From: Mesodorylaimus sp. YZB2_4
Lineage: Eukaryota > Nematoda > Enoplea > Dorylaimida > Dorylaimidae
Assembly (NCBI GenBank): GCA_030248295.1
Contig: JASANH010000652.1
Coordinates: 124,001 to 188,000, forward strand
Length of the DNA stretch: 64,000 nucleotides
Direction: 5' to 3'
The notes below the pieces were generated by a model, which ran no database searches, was not told the DNA's origin, and was given only the letters and a program-made list of their open reading frames with translations. Shown here piece by piece: positions 42,301 to 53,549 of the stretch. The position numbers and the translations under genes were made by a program. Position 1 is the stretch's first letter. Each line of letters opens with the position of its first letter.

Positions 42301-45300
42301 TTAATCAGTCATATTTCCGTCAGAACCTGCAGTATACGACTGGTGATCTTTTTCTGTCCTTTCGAGTCGCATCGTTTTTGGCTGGGTTGTTTTCTTTTGT
42401 TTTTTTGTCTTTCGATACCCAAAGTTGGCCATGAGCAACCCGGCAACGCCAAGGAAGCTCGAAAATATTGAAGACATAGCCCATTGATTAGCTAACTTTG
42501 GCCGATTGACCCAAGCGCAAGCCTCTTGGATACCGCATCTCATAGCGGAAAACTCGCAAGTGTTGCGCATCAATATACCCAACAGTAATGGCGCCGGTAT
42601 AGCCCCTACAAAGATCATGCGCGAATCTGCACGGGAAAAAGTGCATATGAGCTTACCCAACAAGCGGCCCAAAAAAACGCTTAAAGTCAATCCGACGCCG
42701 CGATGTTTCGTTGGTAGACATCTAAATATATCAAAGAGCTGAACGAATAATGTAACCAAGCCTGGAAGGCGTAGGAGGGAGGTAGCCGACCGAATGGAGC
42801 AAGCAAGTCTTGCGACTATACTATCTGTTTCCTTTGGGAATGTACGCTCGCCCTATGCGGTAACCTATGCGGTGCCTGTGTATTCTCAAAGAAAACATGT
42901 TATACCTACGGCTGAAACATTAACCGGAGAGGTTGACGTCTCCCAGCCAGGAGAGAATATCGATTACTCTCTCCCACTCGCCAGTGGCCTACCAGGCACG
43001 AGAGTTACAATATTCAGTTCATAAGTTCATAGATACTCAAGTTTACCGTAAGATGCTGTGTTGGACAGCATTGTTGCGAATAATCATAAGAACTGATATC
43101 CAGGCGAAAGCGATTGTAAACGCATTTGCTGTATAGGTGCACTTTTTGGGGAAGCAATGGTGCCTCCTCACGCTTCCACCACCTTCGTAATTCACATAAT
43201 TTCGCGGCACGCAATTGCAGTCGCTGTAAGTAGCCTATATTGGGAATGTGTGTCCGAAAATCATATTAGACTTTCTCATCAGAGCACTTACGTTTGGATT
43301 GGATTCTAAGCAACCGGCGAAGCAAGGCGAGAAGTACATGAAGACGGACCTTTCCTGGGTGATCGGATCGTAGCCTCGAAAGCAAACCGGTTGAAATTCT
43401 TCGAGTGAACAGTCGCAACCAAGATTGCATGAACTATTTAAAGTGCGCGATTTTTCGCGAAATGTCCCGCTGATTGGGTACTGTTTGGAGTATCCGGCTA
43501 GTTCGAAGCCCGTACATCGAATAAATACAGCACCCATGAAGAGTAGGGATATAAGCGAAGTGCCTAAGGCTAAGCGTAGATTGGCCGTGGCGCCCATTCG
43601 CAGTCGATATTGCAACCAGGAACCAGCGAATGAACCGATCGCAGCGAATCCAACCAAGACCGCTAAACTCAAGAATCACATGTGATTCGTTTGCGAAACA
43701 GAAAAACCAATGCAGCTTACCCGATCGCAATTTTGCGCTTGCTGGCGATATTCCAAAAACGTTTTTCATATATATTGGCATGAATGTGGTGAAGCCGGTA
43801 AGGATGATCATGAACAGAACGTGTTCCAAGACCAGGCCTAGGTAGGGCGGGCTAGTCAAGCAGACCTGAACGAAATGGATTTCGTCACTACAAAAACACA
43901 ATAGGCACTAGATTTACCTTGACGCTTTTGAATATAGCCACGCCGATGGGGTCGGCCTCTTCATTTTCGTAATCTATTGCGCCTCGCATACGAATTTTCA
44001 TCGTGTTCGGTAGCCGACGAGGAAACCCAAAAACGGGTATGGCAGCCAATAGGAATATTACCGCGGCCAAAATCCCGCCGACCCACCACGCACCGACCCA
44101 GTGTGGCGAATCACTATTCGCATTACTAAAAAGACTTGTTCTAACATGTAAGATAATGCAAAACTTTGCCCGAACTTAGCCCTGGGTGTTCATTTCATCG
44201 GCCGCATGGGAGTCCTCTATTTAAAGGGCTGATCTCTAGAACAACAGTCCCTGAGCCCGCGTATTTACTTACGGTGGGATCGGACCCAAATCGACAAATT
44301 TAAAATCGATCATTCGCCAATTGAAAATGAAACCAAAGTCGCTACCAAGCAGAAACACAGTGGTCAGGATGCCCAGGTACAAAATCGACACGCGATGACT
44401 GACGTTCTCGTCCACTGAATTGGAAATCGATATTTATGAGTGACATAAAAAACATATTTCAACGTACGATATGCTATTCCCATCGTGAAGAAACAAGCGG
44501 CACCGAGACCAGAAATAAATGTTCCGGCCATGATCAATCCCCAAGCAAGCATATGGCTTCCCTCGTCTTGAGCGCATGCAGTATGTGTGGATGGCTCATC
44601 CCACAAAATTGACTGGCTGGAATTCGCTGTGGCGTTTAAACTGCATACAGAAATATGCGATTCAAATACGTCCCTGCTGTACGGAGGGGTCGCGAAATAA
44701 GGAGCTGAAAAGAGGATTGTCCCCACAGCCATTACTATGCAACTGGAACCGAGCCAAATAGATCGTTTCACGCCTGCACAAAACAAATTTCACACGGACA
44801 AGTGAGGCAGAATTTAGCATCCAAAAAACGAGCACTTACCCCGCGCATTGAAATACATGACTGGAATCACAGCGACCAGTGTTCCCACGTCGTACAGCAT
44901 TCGCACGATACCAAGTTGGAACATACTGAGCTGGTAACGTTTGTTCAGGGTCCCCAATGAAGTGGAGACAATGCCATGAATGAAGAAACCTTGTCCGAAT
45001 GAGATTATTCCCAGCGAGAACAAAACGAATCGTGGATGGCAGCACCATTGGACACAATTCGGAGTGAATCTATAAAGCACGGTCTCGTGATACAGTAAAT
45101 CATCCACACGCAAAAATTGGGTCTGCGCGATAACAGCATGCTTCAAGCCAAAGCGGGGTACCCTGACCCGTTGTAACTTAGAGTCCAGGTGTCGGTTTTG
45201 TGAGAATTGCTTCTTATCACTCTACGTGCAAGGCTCGACCGCATCTGCTTTCAAAGCTACCAAGACCAAACTGAAAGAGGCGCCAATTTTTACAGAACCA

Positions 45301-46028
45301 GACGAAACTGGCCGAACCAGGATCAAAGAGCCACTCAGGCAGCCAGGCTAGATCATATCACGCTGTACATTCAACAGCTTGCCCGATTGCAGAGTGGAAA
45401 CCAGGAATATTTGCTATTTGTACGGCAGTTTGTGTGAAACGATGCAAACACGCGAGTGAGATGCAGACTGGTCGGTCCTGGTTCTGTAAAAATGGGCGTT
45501 TGGTTCGGTTTGGGTCGCCTTGAAGTTGCACCGGGACATAGCTCGACTGTCGCCTTGGCTTTTGACATGTTGGTTCTCGCTGCTTCCTTCCCATTACTTC
45601 AGCTCCAAAACCGCTAGTTCTATTGTAGTTCCTATATAGATCGGTTCGACTAGGTGGTTTGGTCAAAGCTACACGCTGGGTGCTGGTGAGTGTTTGAGTC
45701 GCGGCCAGGTCTCCTCCCAAGGTGATGCGCGGCGCTAGCACGTGCGTGCCAGTCGCCCGTCGAATACCACTAATCTACTACATGGATAATCTGCAGGAAA
45801 AAGATGCGCTTACTCGCCCCAACCATATCGAAAGTTTTCTTCCCGTTCCAAAACTGCAACATTGAACATATCGACTCGTGCTTTTTTGGATCCGCTGCTC
45901 CTGCTCGATGCCGTCGAACTTCGTCTACTCCATTCTTTAGGCTTGGCTCTATCTGCGCTATCCAGACTGCCGCCGTCGTCGCTTTCATGTGCGTCGAAAT
46001 GATTTGAACTATTTCCCGTCTTCGCCAT
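42301..46028 (-). CDS. Organic anion transporter polypeptide (OATP/SLCO), copy C
   Basis: Exons in transcript order are 46028-45814, 45069-44840, 44773-44468, 44414-44273, 44125-43918, 43865-43721, 43662-43292, 43234-43047, 42721-42657 and 42605-42301, giving 2175 nt and 724 residues. Features are the N-terminal FNVAVLEREENFRYGWGE motif, GAWW at residues 309-312 inside HWVGAWWVGG, FGFPRRLPN, and a Kazal-like loop with CNLGCDC and YFSPCFAGC. Exon lengths match its paralogues. Exon 7 runs slightly further, to give ESNPN, and exon 8 must start at GCTACTTACAGC to keep phase. Intron 1 is 744 bases, and intron 8 carries a SINE module. The gene ends 209 bases from the convergent ClC gene and starts 326 bases after copy D on the same strand. 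Confidence 0.92.
42760..43022 (-). mobile_element. Inverted SINE internal module in OATP C intron 8
   Basis: The + strand shows the reverse complement of 29697-29870: GATTACTCTCTCCCACTCGC, CAGTGGCCTACCAGGCACGA and GCCGACCGAATGG next to a G-rich end. The tRNA-like head and the common 3' end are absent. It lies in gene orientation on the - strand between exons 8 and 9. Confidence 0.55.
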
Positions 46029-46354
46029 TGCTTGCACAAAAAATAAACGCTTTTATTCAAAAATCAAAATATTAACAACCACGAAGGACAATTAGGCGGA
46101 TAAAAATGACGGAGATGCGCACAGCCGCCTACTTCGAGACTGTACTTTACAGTGCAAGTGCAGACAGATTTTCAACAGTGCAGTATACCCCTGGCGGTCG
46201 GATCTCGCCAAGTCGTTTCTAAGTACTGTAGACACTACCATAAAATTAAGATTCTTTGTGAAGTGCATACAGCGTCGCGAGATTTGCACGGATGTATCTA
46301 CTGTAAGTAGTAAAAAAGATCACAAATTGTTGATTTTTATTAGAGCACCGATTT

Positions 46355-49068
46355 TCAAACTTTTGCTTGCTTTTCCTCTGTCTTGCTGGACTGATCTTGT
46401 TTCTTGCTCGCTTCCTCTTTTTTTCTCGACATTTTCGTGGTCGGAGTTGAGGTAATTTGTTTTTCCTTTCGATAATGCCCGTAGTTAGCCAAAGTCAATC
46501 CGAATATTCCGATCAGACTAATGCTCACGGCGGCTGTACCAGTCAAGTTGGCTAATGTGTTTTGATTGATCCATACGCAATCATTGTCCTGATCCATAGC
46601 CTCGCAAGTATACCACAGTGCTTCGCCCATAATAGGAGGAGCAGGTATAGCTCCTATAAACAGGCCTATCAGGAAAATCACGAATACTGCGACACTAGAA
46701 GGCACTCACCAACCAAACGGGCTACTATGGCACTCATCGTCAACCCGACCGCACGATCCTTGTACGGAATGCAACTAAAAACAAAAACATGCGCTTCGGT
46801 AAAATTACTCTGGCTGATCCGAATTTACCGCAAAAGGCTCTGCTCAGTGGCGTTGATTCGAAAAAACATAAGCATGGCGCACCAGGCGATCCCAATCACG
46901 AAAGCTTTCAGTAGGTAATTGCATTTCTGCAATTTGCATCCCGCCAGACTTCCTCCGCCTGCGAATGATTCACTACCATCCGGTACACACCGACATTTTG
47001 TGCCGTTCTAAACGAGGCTATTACGCATACTTCCGGCTTGGCCTCAACAACATGCAATGCTCACCGAGTCCTCGCAACCAGCATAACACGGAGAGAAATA
47101 CATGTAGATCACTTTCTTTCGTCCCGATGGTTCTCCTCCGCGATAACAGACTGGACTGAACTCAGTCATGTCGCAGCTGGTGCAGTTAGCGTTGCAGGAG
47201 GCAGTCAGCGACGCTGGTTTGTTGAATACGTCTATGACCGGGTACGGTTTGGTCACACCAGCGAATTCACTCTCGGCGCAGCAAATGAATGCGGTTCCCA
47301 TGAAAAATAATGTGCCGATGGCGACGACAAGTGAGAAACGAAGATTGCCCGACGTGCTGAAGTTCAGACGACGTTGCAAGAAGACACCGCAAAGGGAGCC
47401 GAGCAAAGCGAAAAGGACCAAGATACCTGATTGGGTCAAATATAAATGAGAAAAGATAAAAGCAAAGCAGATTGACTCACCAGAAGCGAGTCGAGCAGAT
47501 TTTAACGATATTCCGAAACTGGCGTGCATATAGGTTGGCATAAAGGTGGCGAAGCTTGTTACTACCATCAAGTGAGCGCATCGTTCGATGACCAAGCCCA
47601 GAAATGTCAGGTTTTTCAGACACGCCTAAATAAGGTGATTCGATAATGCATAATAAACCAAAATGAAGGTATGCACCTTGAAGCTGTTCCATACACCATG
47701 CGCTACCTCAGCAGCACCCTTGTCCTTGTCCTTGTCCTTGTCTTCTTTTTCGCGCTTTTCTAGGGCATCTTGGAAGTAGGCCTTGGCAGCTCCCGGCAGT
47801 CGTCTTGGGAACCCAAACATGGGTATCGCGGCGAGAAGTGACAGCAATGCAGCGACTAGACCCCCGATCCACCATGCGCCAACCCACTCAGGATGACTTT
47901 CATCTATGCCCCTAAAATATACAACTACTGTAGAGTACCTACCTTCCTTATGGTTAGGCGCACCGGCCTATTTGGTACTTACTTTGGGGGAGACATATTC
48001 CAAATGGAGTCGACGTATACGCTTTTGATCACTTGCCAGTTGAACAAGAAACCAGCGGAGACACCGATCAGCAAAGCTGAACTGATCAGGCCAGTGTACA
48101 GTTCCGATGTGCGACGGGAAACATTTTCGTCCACTGAAGAAAAAGAAGACACTGGCCTATGGTCTTGGGCATTCTGAACGGGCATTTACAGTAGGCGATT
48201 CCCATCGTGAAGAAGGGGGCTGCTCCGAGACCGTTCAGAAAAGTAGCTAAAGTGAAAATATGCGCGGCCCACTGAACGCTTTTTCGACCACCTTCGGTTG
48301 GAGTGCTGTTCGAACGAGTCATTTCGGACGTGTCGTTTTGATGTGTATTGAAACTGCACTGAAGGTCTGGAATGCCCGGCGTTCGATGCGGCGTAATGAT
48401 GAATTGAGGCAACGAAAAAATGAACGACCCTAGTGCCATTAGTAAACAGCTGAAGCCGAGCCAGTAGGACCGTCTAGCTCCTAAAAGAGGCTTATTTGGC
48501 GCAAGTCGACGTGCACAGGACTTGGCTTACCTTGAATGCTGAAGTACATGACAGGTAGGAAAGCGATGATCGTACCAACGTCGTACATCATTCGAACAAG
48601 ACCGAGCTCGAACATGGACAAGTGGAAGCGTCGTTGAAGTGAATCGAGAGAGCTCGCGAGAGTGCCGTGGATGAAGAAGCCTTGAGAAATTGCAATCATG
48701 GACAGAGAGAACAATAGGAAACGAGGATTGCAGCACCACTGAAGGCATTTGGGTGTGAACCTGCAAGTACGACCCCCATTAACATCCTGTTCGCCCTATT
48801 CTTCCAAGTATTCTTACTTGCCCCAGCCGTATCGATATTCTTCGTGACGTTCCAGCACAGCAATGTCGAAACCTTCGGCGCCCATTGGCGAACTAAAGCT
48901 CATATCCGTTTTTGATTTATCGCTGCTTTTCTCGGATTTTTTCGGCGACCTTTTAATTTTTTCGAGCGCAAGTCTCTCGTATCTGGGATTTGTCACAATC
49001 GAAGCGCTAATGCCGCTTTGACTTCCACCAGGAAATTTCACGTAGGGCGACGAGGTCTTTTTTGACAT
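46355..49068 (-). CDS. Organic anion transporter polypeptide (OATP/SLCO), copy D
   Basis: Exons in transcript order are 49068-48818, 48760-48531, 48480-48190, 48133-47983, 47911-47677, 47625-47481, 47426-47065, 47007-46829, 46774-46710 and 46653-46355, giving 2208 nt and 735 residues. It begins MSKKTSSPYVKFPGG, close to copies A and B. The motif FDIAVLERHEEYRYGWGK precedes helix 1. WVGAWWIGGL (GAWW at 319-322) is the clearest match to the OATP signature in the cluster. The Kazal-like loop has CNANCTSC and YFSPCYAGC. A Lys/Asp run (KEDKDKDKDK) lies in the cytosolic loop after helix 6, and the C-tail is Lys-rich. The reading frame stays open upstream of the ATG; I chose the ATG that aligns with the other copies. 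All introns but two are under 80 bases. Confidence 0.93.
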
Positions 49069-51305
49069 GGCTGGCTGCTTTCGTTCGACAGAATATCGAT
49101 TCCAAGCAAGACTGGCTGAATGATCGGTCGCACTGGATTGAGCAGAAACAGAAACAGGTATGTTGGCTGTGCGCAGGTTGAGTATATGACTCGCTAATTT
49201 TAGCAAGCTTTACACTAGTAGGAAGCATCATGGGACTCGCCACTCAAGCAATAATCGTAAGCTGTGCCTGATGTGGGCACATCGCTTCATGACACAATGG
49301 CTGTTTTTAAATGCAACTATACAAATTTACCGAATCGACCCTGGCACTGATCAGCTTTTTGCTTGTCTTGAATCCAGGCTCGGCTGGTGCTCAGATTGTT
49401 CACCAGTCCATGATTTAATGCTATGCGCTGAGGCTCCCCTTCTTTCTCGGTCTGTGTCCGCTTGGCCAAAATAATTTGTACAATGTCTAGCGGATCCGAA
49501 TGGATTCTCAGAGAGAGAGGTCACATCATAGGTCAGGATCACAGTGGGCCGACTGGTCGGTACAGTTTCCTTCATTGAGGTCTGCTATTTTACCTGTCGG
49601 AGTCGGGGGTCTGGGAAAGAGCCTTGTAAAACGATAAGGACTCCTCTCTTCCATCATGGACCCGCTGGGCCGCCCTCGCGCCTAGCGGTACGGTCTCCCT
49701 CTCATCGTCAGCTTACCCGGGCCCTGCCATATCCAGTGTTGCTGGTGGGTTCCTAGGAACGGCCAGCCGCACTGGTAGTGGGCATGTCAAGTTTTCGAGG
49801 AGTGCAATGTCCTCATTGTCGATCCCGCTCAGGGGAGAATGCGGGATCTTGTATGGCCCAGGGGTCCAGCGGCTGCGATCGAGCGTCACCTGGGTAAGGT
49901 ATCTTGCACAGGTGTCACTGCAAAAGTATGATCGTCGCAGATGCGCCGTCAGGATCCCGTCTTACCGAGACTTGTGCATTCCACCAAAACTCCATGTGTC
50001 AGCTTGAGTATTTATTCGCGTAGTTTTTCTTGATAAAGACTCCACGCCCCCGGGGATCGAACCCAGGGCGTCCAGTATGTAATTCGAAAAGCATCCTGCT
50101 CGGCCACCTGAAGAGTGACTTGCTGATTGGGATTAGACAAATATTCTCGAGCATATAAGCATAAGAGGATAAGACGCAGGAAAAGTACAAACCTGCTGGT
50201 CTCTTCTGGTCATTGTTGTAAGTTGTTTCATGTTTTCGCCTTGTGCCATGCATCTCACAGTCAAAATTTGTGGACGCAGCAGCTGCCATACTTTGGGCTG
50301 TTCATTATTTCAAACGAGTCGTTCAACCATTGGAATGCACTACAGACACCAAGAAGGAGGCAAGCTGACACACTGGTTTCCCCTCATTCTGTCTTTGATA
50401 ACACCAAGATTACTACTTGATGTGGAGAGAACTGTTAAAATTTATTCCGGGGCTACTTTTCTGTTCTAAATGCGCTAAAATTTTGCTTTGTATGGGCCTT
50501 TTAGGACTCTAGTGGCCCTCTTGTACCTTAGCTAGGCGGGCCGCATTGTAGCAGGGCGGCTTGAAGCTAAAGAAAAAACAACAAAGCAGATGCTTCGCAG
50601 CTGCCATTGCAGTTTATTTGTTTAGTTAGTATTGGCAGAAATCGAGTGTTCGAAGAGGAGCCAATGATGAGCATACAGTTATGGAAAAACAATAGGATAT
50701 GCTTTCAGAGACCACAAAAAAGACTTTTGCGATCATGAATCCCGATCTCCCTCCAGGGATATACAAGATACCGCCCCTGTGATCTGGCAAAAACACAGCT
50801 GGACGAGACAGAATGAACCCCCCCCCCCCCCCGGGTTTATTGCTTACTTATCTCCGTACGAATACAGCACACGTACCAGATTTTTTGAATTTGGATTATT
50901 CGGGTAGGCACTTTGCAATTTTTATTGCAATCAACCTTTTTAATTCAAACAATTGGAAGCAGTCAATGCATGGTACGCTCCGTCCTTTCATGCTCCTTTA
51001 TACAATGCACGAATTGGTCGGTCCAATGTGGAGAATGTGTGTGAGAGTCAGTGCTTGATGATCTGTTTGCATTGTTACACGAACGGGGCTAAATCGTATG
51101 GTAATCGAAACCAAGACCACTCGTCAAGGTGGCCACTCGAGGAGCACACGTACGCCCCTCTCCCTCCCCCCGTGCCCATGCCGATGAGCTGTGTCCACAT
51201 GGGCCATCGGACGACTGGCTGCGGGCACCGCGAATACCATCGTTTCGTCAAAACCCCTCACTTCGCCAGCTCGATCGTTTCATAGTCAGCTCAAAGGCAT
51301 TTCGA
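49069..51305. other. Intergenic region between OATP D and the first Lustrin gene
   Basis: There is no gene in 2.2 kb. It is the shared upstream side of the divergent OATP D and Lustrin genes. It contains a tRNA-like sequence on the - strand (about 50040-50112) and a 15-base C run near 50819-50833. Open frames here overlap on both strands and have no recognisable content. Confidence 0.5.
50040..50112 (-). repeat. tRNA-like sequence
   Basis: Read on the - strand, GTGGCCGAGCAGGATGC fits an A box and D arm. After a plausible anticodon region, CTGGGTTCGATCCCCGGGGG fits a strong B box and T arm. Acceptor-stem pairing is not obvious, so this is more likely a tRNA pseudogene or SINE head than a working tRNA. 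The A and B boxes are the best of any tRNA-like copy in the window. Confidence 0.4.
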
Positions 51306-53328
51306 ATGGGCACTTTTTACGCGATGCACACTAAACGGGGATTATTTCCTGTTCTCTGCTGTGCTTTGGTTTGCTTGTTATTCTTATCACCTTGCCTGAT
51401 CACCCACTTTGGTAAGTGTGAGCGGCTTCTTGGCTGCTAACCCCACCTTGGCATTTCCGTTTTGCAGATGTGTCAGGTGACCAGAATAGCTTGGACGGTG
51501 AGTTGCGTCAGAAGAGGAGTGTCCCTGCTGTTTGTAAGCATGGCGCCTTCAAGCGTCCTTAAGTCATTTGCCAGGCCCTTTGGTTTCAGCTTGCCCTCGG
51601 GATACGTATCCGTTCATTGTACATGGGAAGGTAAAAGAGTGCCAACCTGGAAATGCAAGTTCAGCGTGCCCAGAAGAATTTATTTGCTATTTTGATGGCA
51701 TTGATAGACGGTACATTTGTTGCGGCAAGATGACAGGTACTGGTGAATTTAAAGTTGGGGGGGGGGGGGTAGGCCAAACAAAATGTGGGAAGAGAGAGAG
51801 TGTTCAAACAAGTACTCGTGCGGTTTAACTGTGGCATATCCTTTATGCATGGACCGTGACTCCTGTAAAGCCCTGAGCACAGAGTGAAAGCAGATCACAC
51901 ACACATGGCTCAACTGGCGAAATTAAACACAAGTCACTGAGGGTAGTGCTAATTTTTAAGGTCACGAATGGTGTTAGCCAGAATGCGATACAGGTCAAGT
52001 TGACCAGGAATGTTTTAAGTGTCTGGTCAGATCCACCTTTCGCTGACAGGTTACTGCGATGGTGGCCGTCCATATTTGGATCCAGACTCGCATGAACCAC
52101 GGCAATGTAAACTGGGATCAGATTCGTGTAAAAACCCCTATGAATGCGCGCCGAAGGATAGCGAATCTGAAGATGGATACTGTTGTTTGAGTATGAGCAA
52201 TATCGAACCGCCACCAGTCGGATGTCCCTGGGGAACACGGCCCCTTAAAGATGTGAACAAGCAGTTGATTCCATGCACACCCGGCATGGCCAATGCGTGT
52301 CCAGGAGGCGCTATTTGCTATTTCGATTCAGTAGAAAGGACTAACCGATGTTGTGGCCGTGATCCTGGTATGAACTTATCGGTTGTGAGTACCTTTCGTG
52401 GACCGCGGGGTGTACCTGTAACCAAAGTCCCTATCTCACCTGCACGGGGACAAATCAGAGTTCTATCAAGATCTAACTAGCTTCACCTTTTTCCAGCTTG
52501 ACTCCAATTATCTTTCTCCGGAGCTGGTCTTTCATTTTGCAGGTGAAGGATGCCCGAGTGGAACACGAGCGCTCAAATCAAACAGCCAAGTAATTTCGTG
52601 CTTGCCTGGAGACCCCCAACAGAAATGTCCCGATAAAGCCGTGTGCCAATGGAGTTACCTCATTGATCGATTTCAGTGCTGCGAGGCTGATGACGGTGAT
52701 AGGTTTTCATTGATACGATTCTGTAACCAAGTGGCAATTATCTCTATTCAGGTTGCCCGTTCGATGCTGCCCCCTACTTCGAACCTGGTGGCAGTAATGC
52801 TATCCGTTCCTGCCGCCCCTCCGATCAACAACCCCTACCGAGTCAGTCCGGTCCGCCCGTCTCTGCTGGCTGTCCAGCGGATTACACTTGCGAGTTCAAT
52901 TTTTGGACTGTTTCTTATCAGTGTTGCGGAAAAAAGGCTGGTAAATGTGCCCATATAAAGCGTAGGGCTGGCATGAGCAATGTGCATGGAGCGAATGCTT
53001 GCTCGCTTCTCAACAAGGTATTTCAGACATACGTCGTCGTCGAGTGATGGAAGATATCGGCTACCAGGAAATCGCTGGCCTCGGTCCTGGTGATATAATA
53101 ATGCCGTCGTACAGGGAGCGACAGGCAATGATGCGCATTTGTCGAATGACTCCATTCTACTGGGCATGTTGCTCGGTGTGCGGTATGGTTTGCTGCTTTC
53201 TCCAATGCCTAGACACCATAACAACTCATTTCGGATTCGTTAGTACACTCTGGCCCGCGCCCATTGACGCACCTGCTTTGACTGTCAGTTTTGTTTGCGC
53301 ACCTTCGGGCATGCCTTGTTGGGATTGA
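51306..53328 (+). CDS. Secreted protein with five Lustrin-type cysteine modules
   Basis: Exons are 51306-51411, 51468-51533, 51590-51736, 52050-52367, 52543-52695, 52752-52940 and 53027-53328, giving 1281 nt and 426 residues. A signal peptide (core LFPVLCCALVCLLFL) is followed by a short segment with a furin-type site, RQKR. Five modules of about 45-65 residues follow, each with six cysteines ending in Cys-Cys, as in ICCGKM and RCCGRD. Modules follow exon borders closely. The last exon is different: RRRR, GLGPGDIIMPSYRERQ, then CRMTPFYWACCSVCG and a Cys-rich hydrophobic stretch. Exon 6 could instead read on to a stop at 53049; splicing is preferred because it keeps frame and a good acceptor. 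Lustrin modules are known from molluscan shell matrix and many nematode extracellular proteins. The function is unknown; cuticle or matrix is an inference. Confidence 0.8.
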
Positions 53329-53549
53329 GCATAGTAAGTGGCTATAGGATGGCCGAGAATAGGAGCATCTAAAGCGATGCGGGAGGTAGGAGATGGATGA
53401 GACGATGAATCACGAACCGAGAATGGGGTCTACTTTGACTTTGACTCAACGTATGAAGTATTGATGCAAGAGTGGTGCAAGAATGTGGGCAGTATGGTGG
53501 TGGCCCCTTTATTACTACTATCAGTACTTATGTGGTCAGTGGTCATCTC

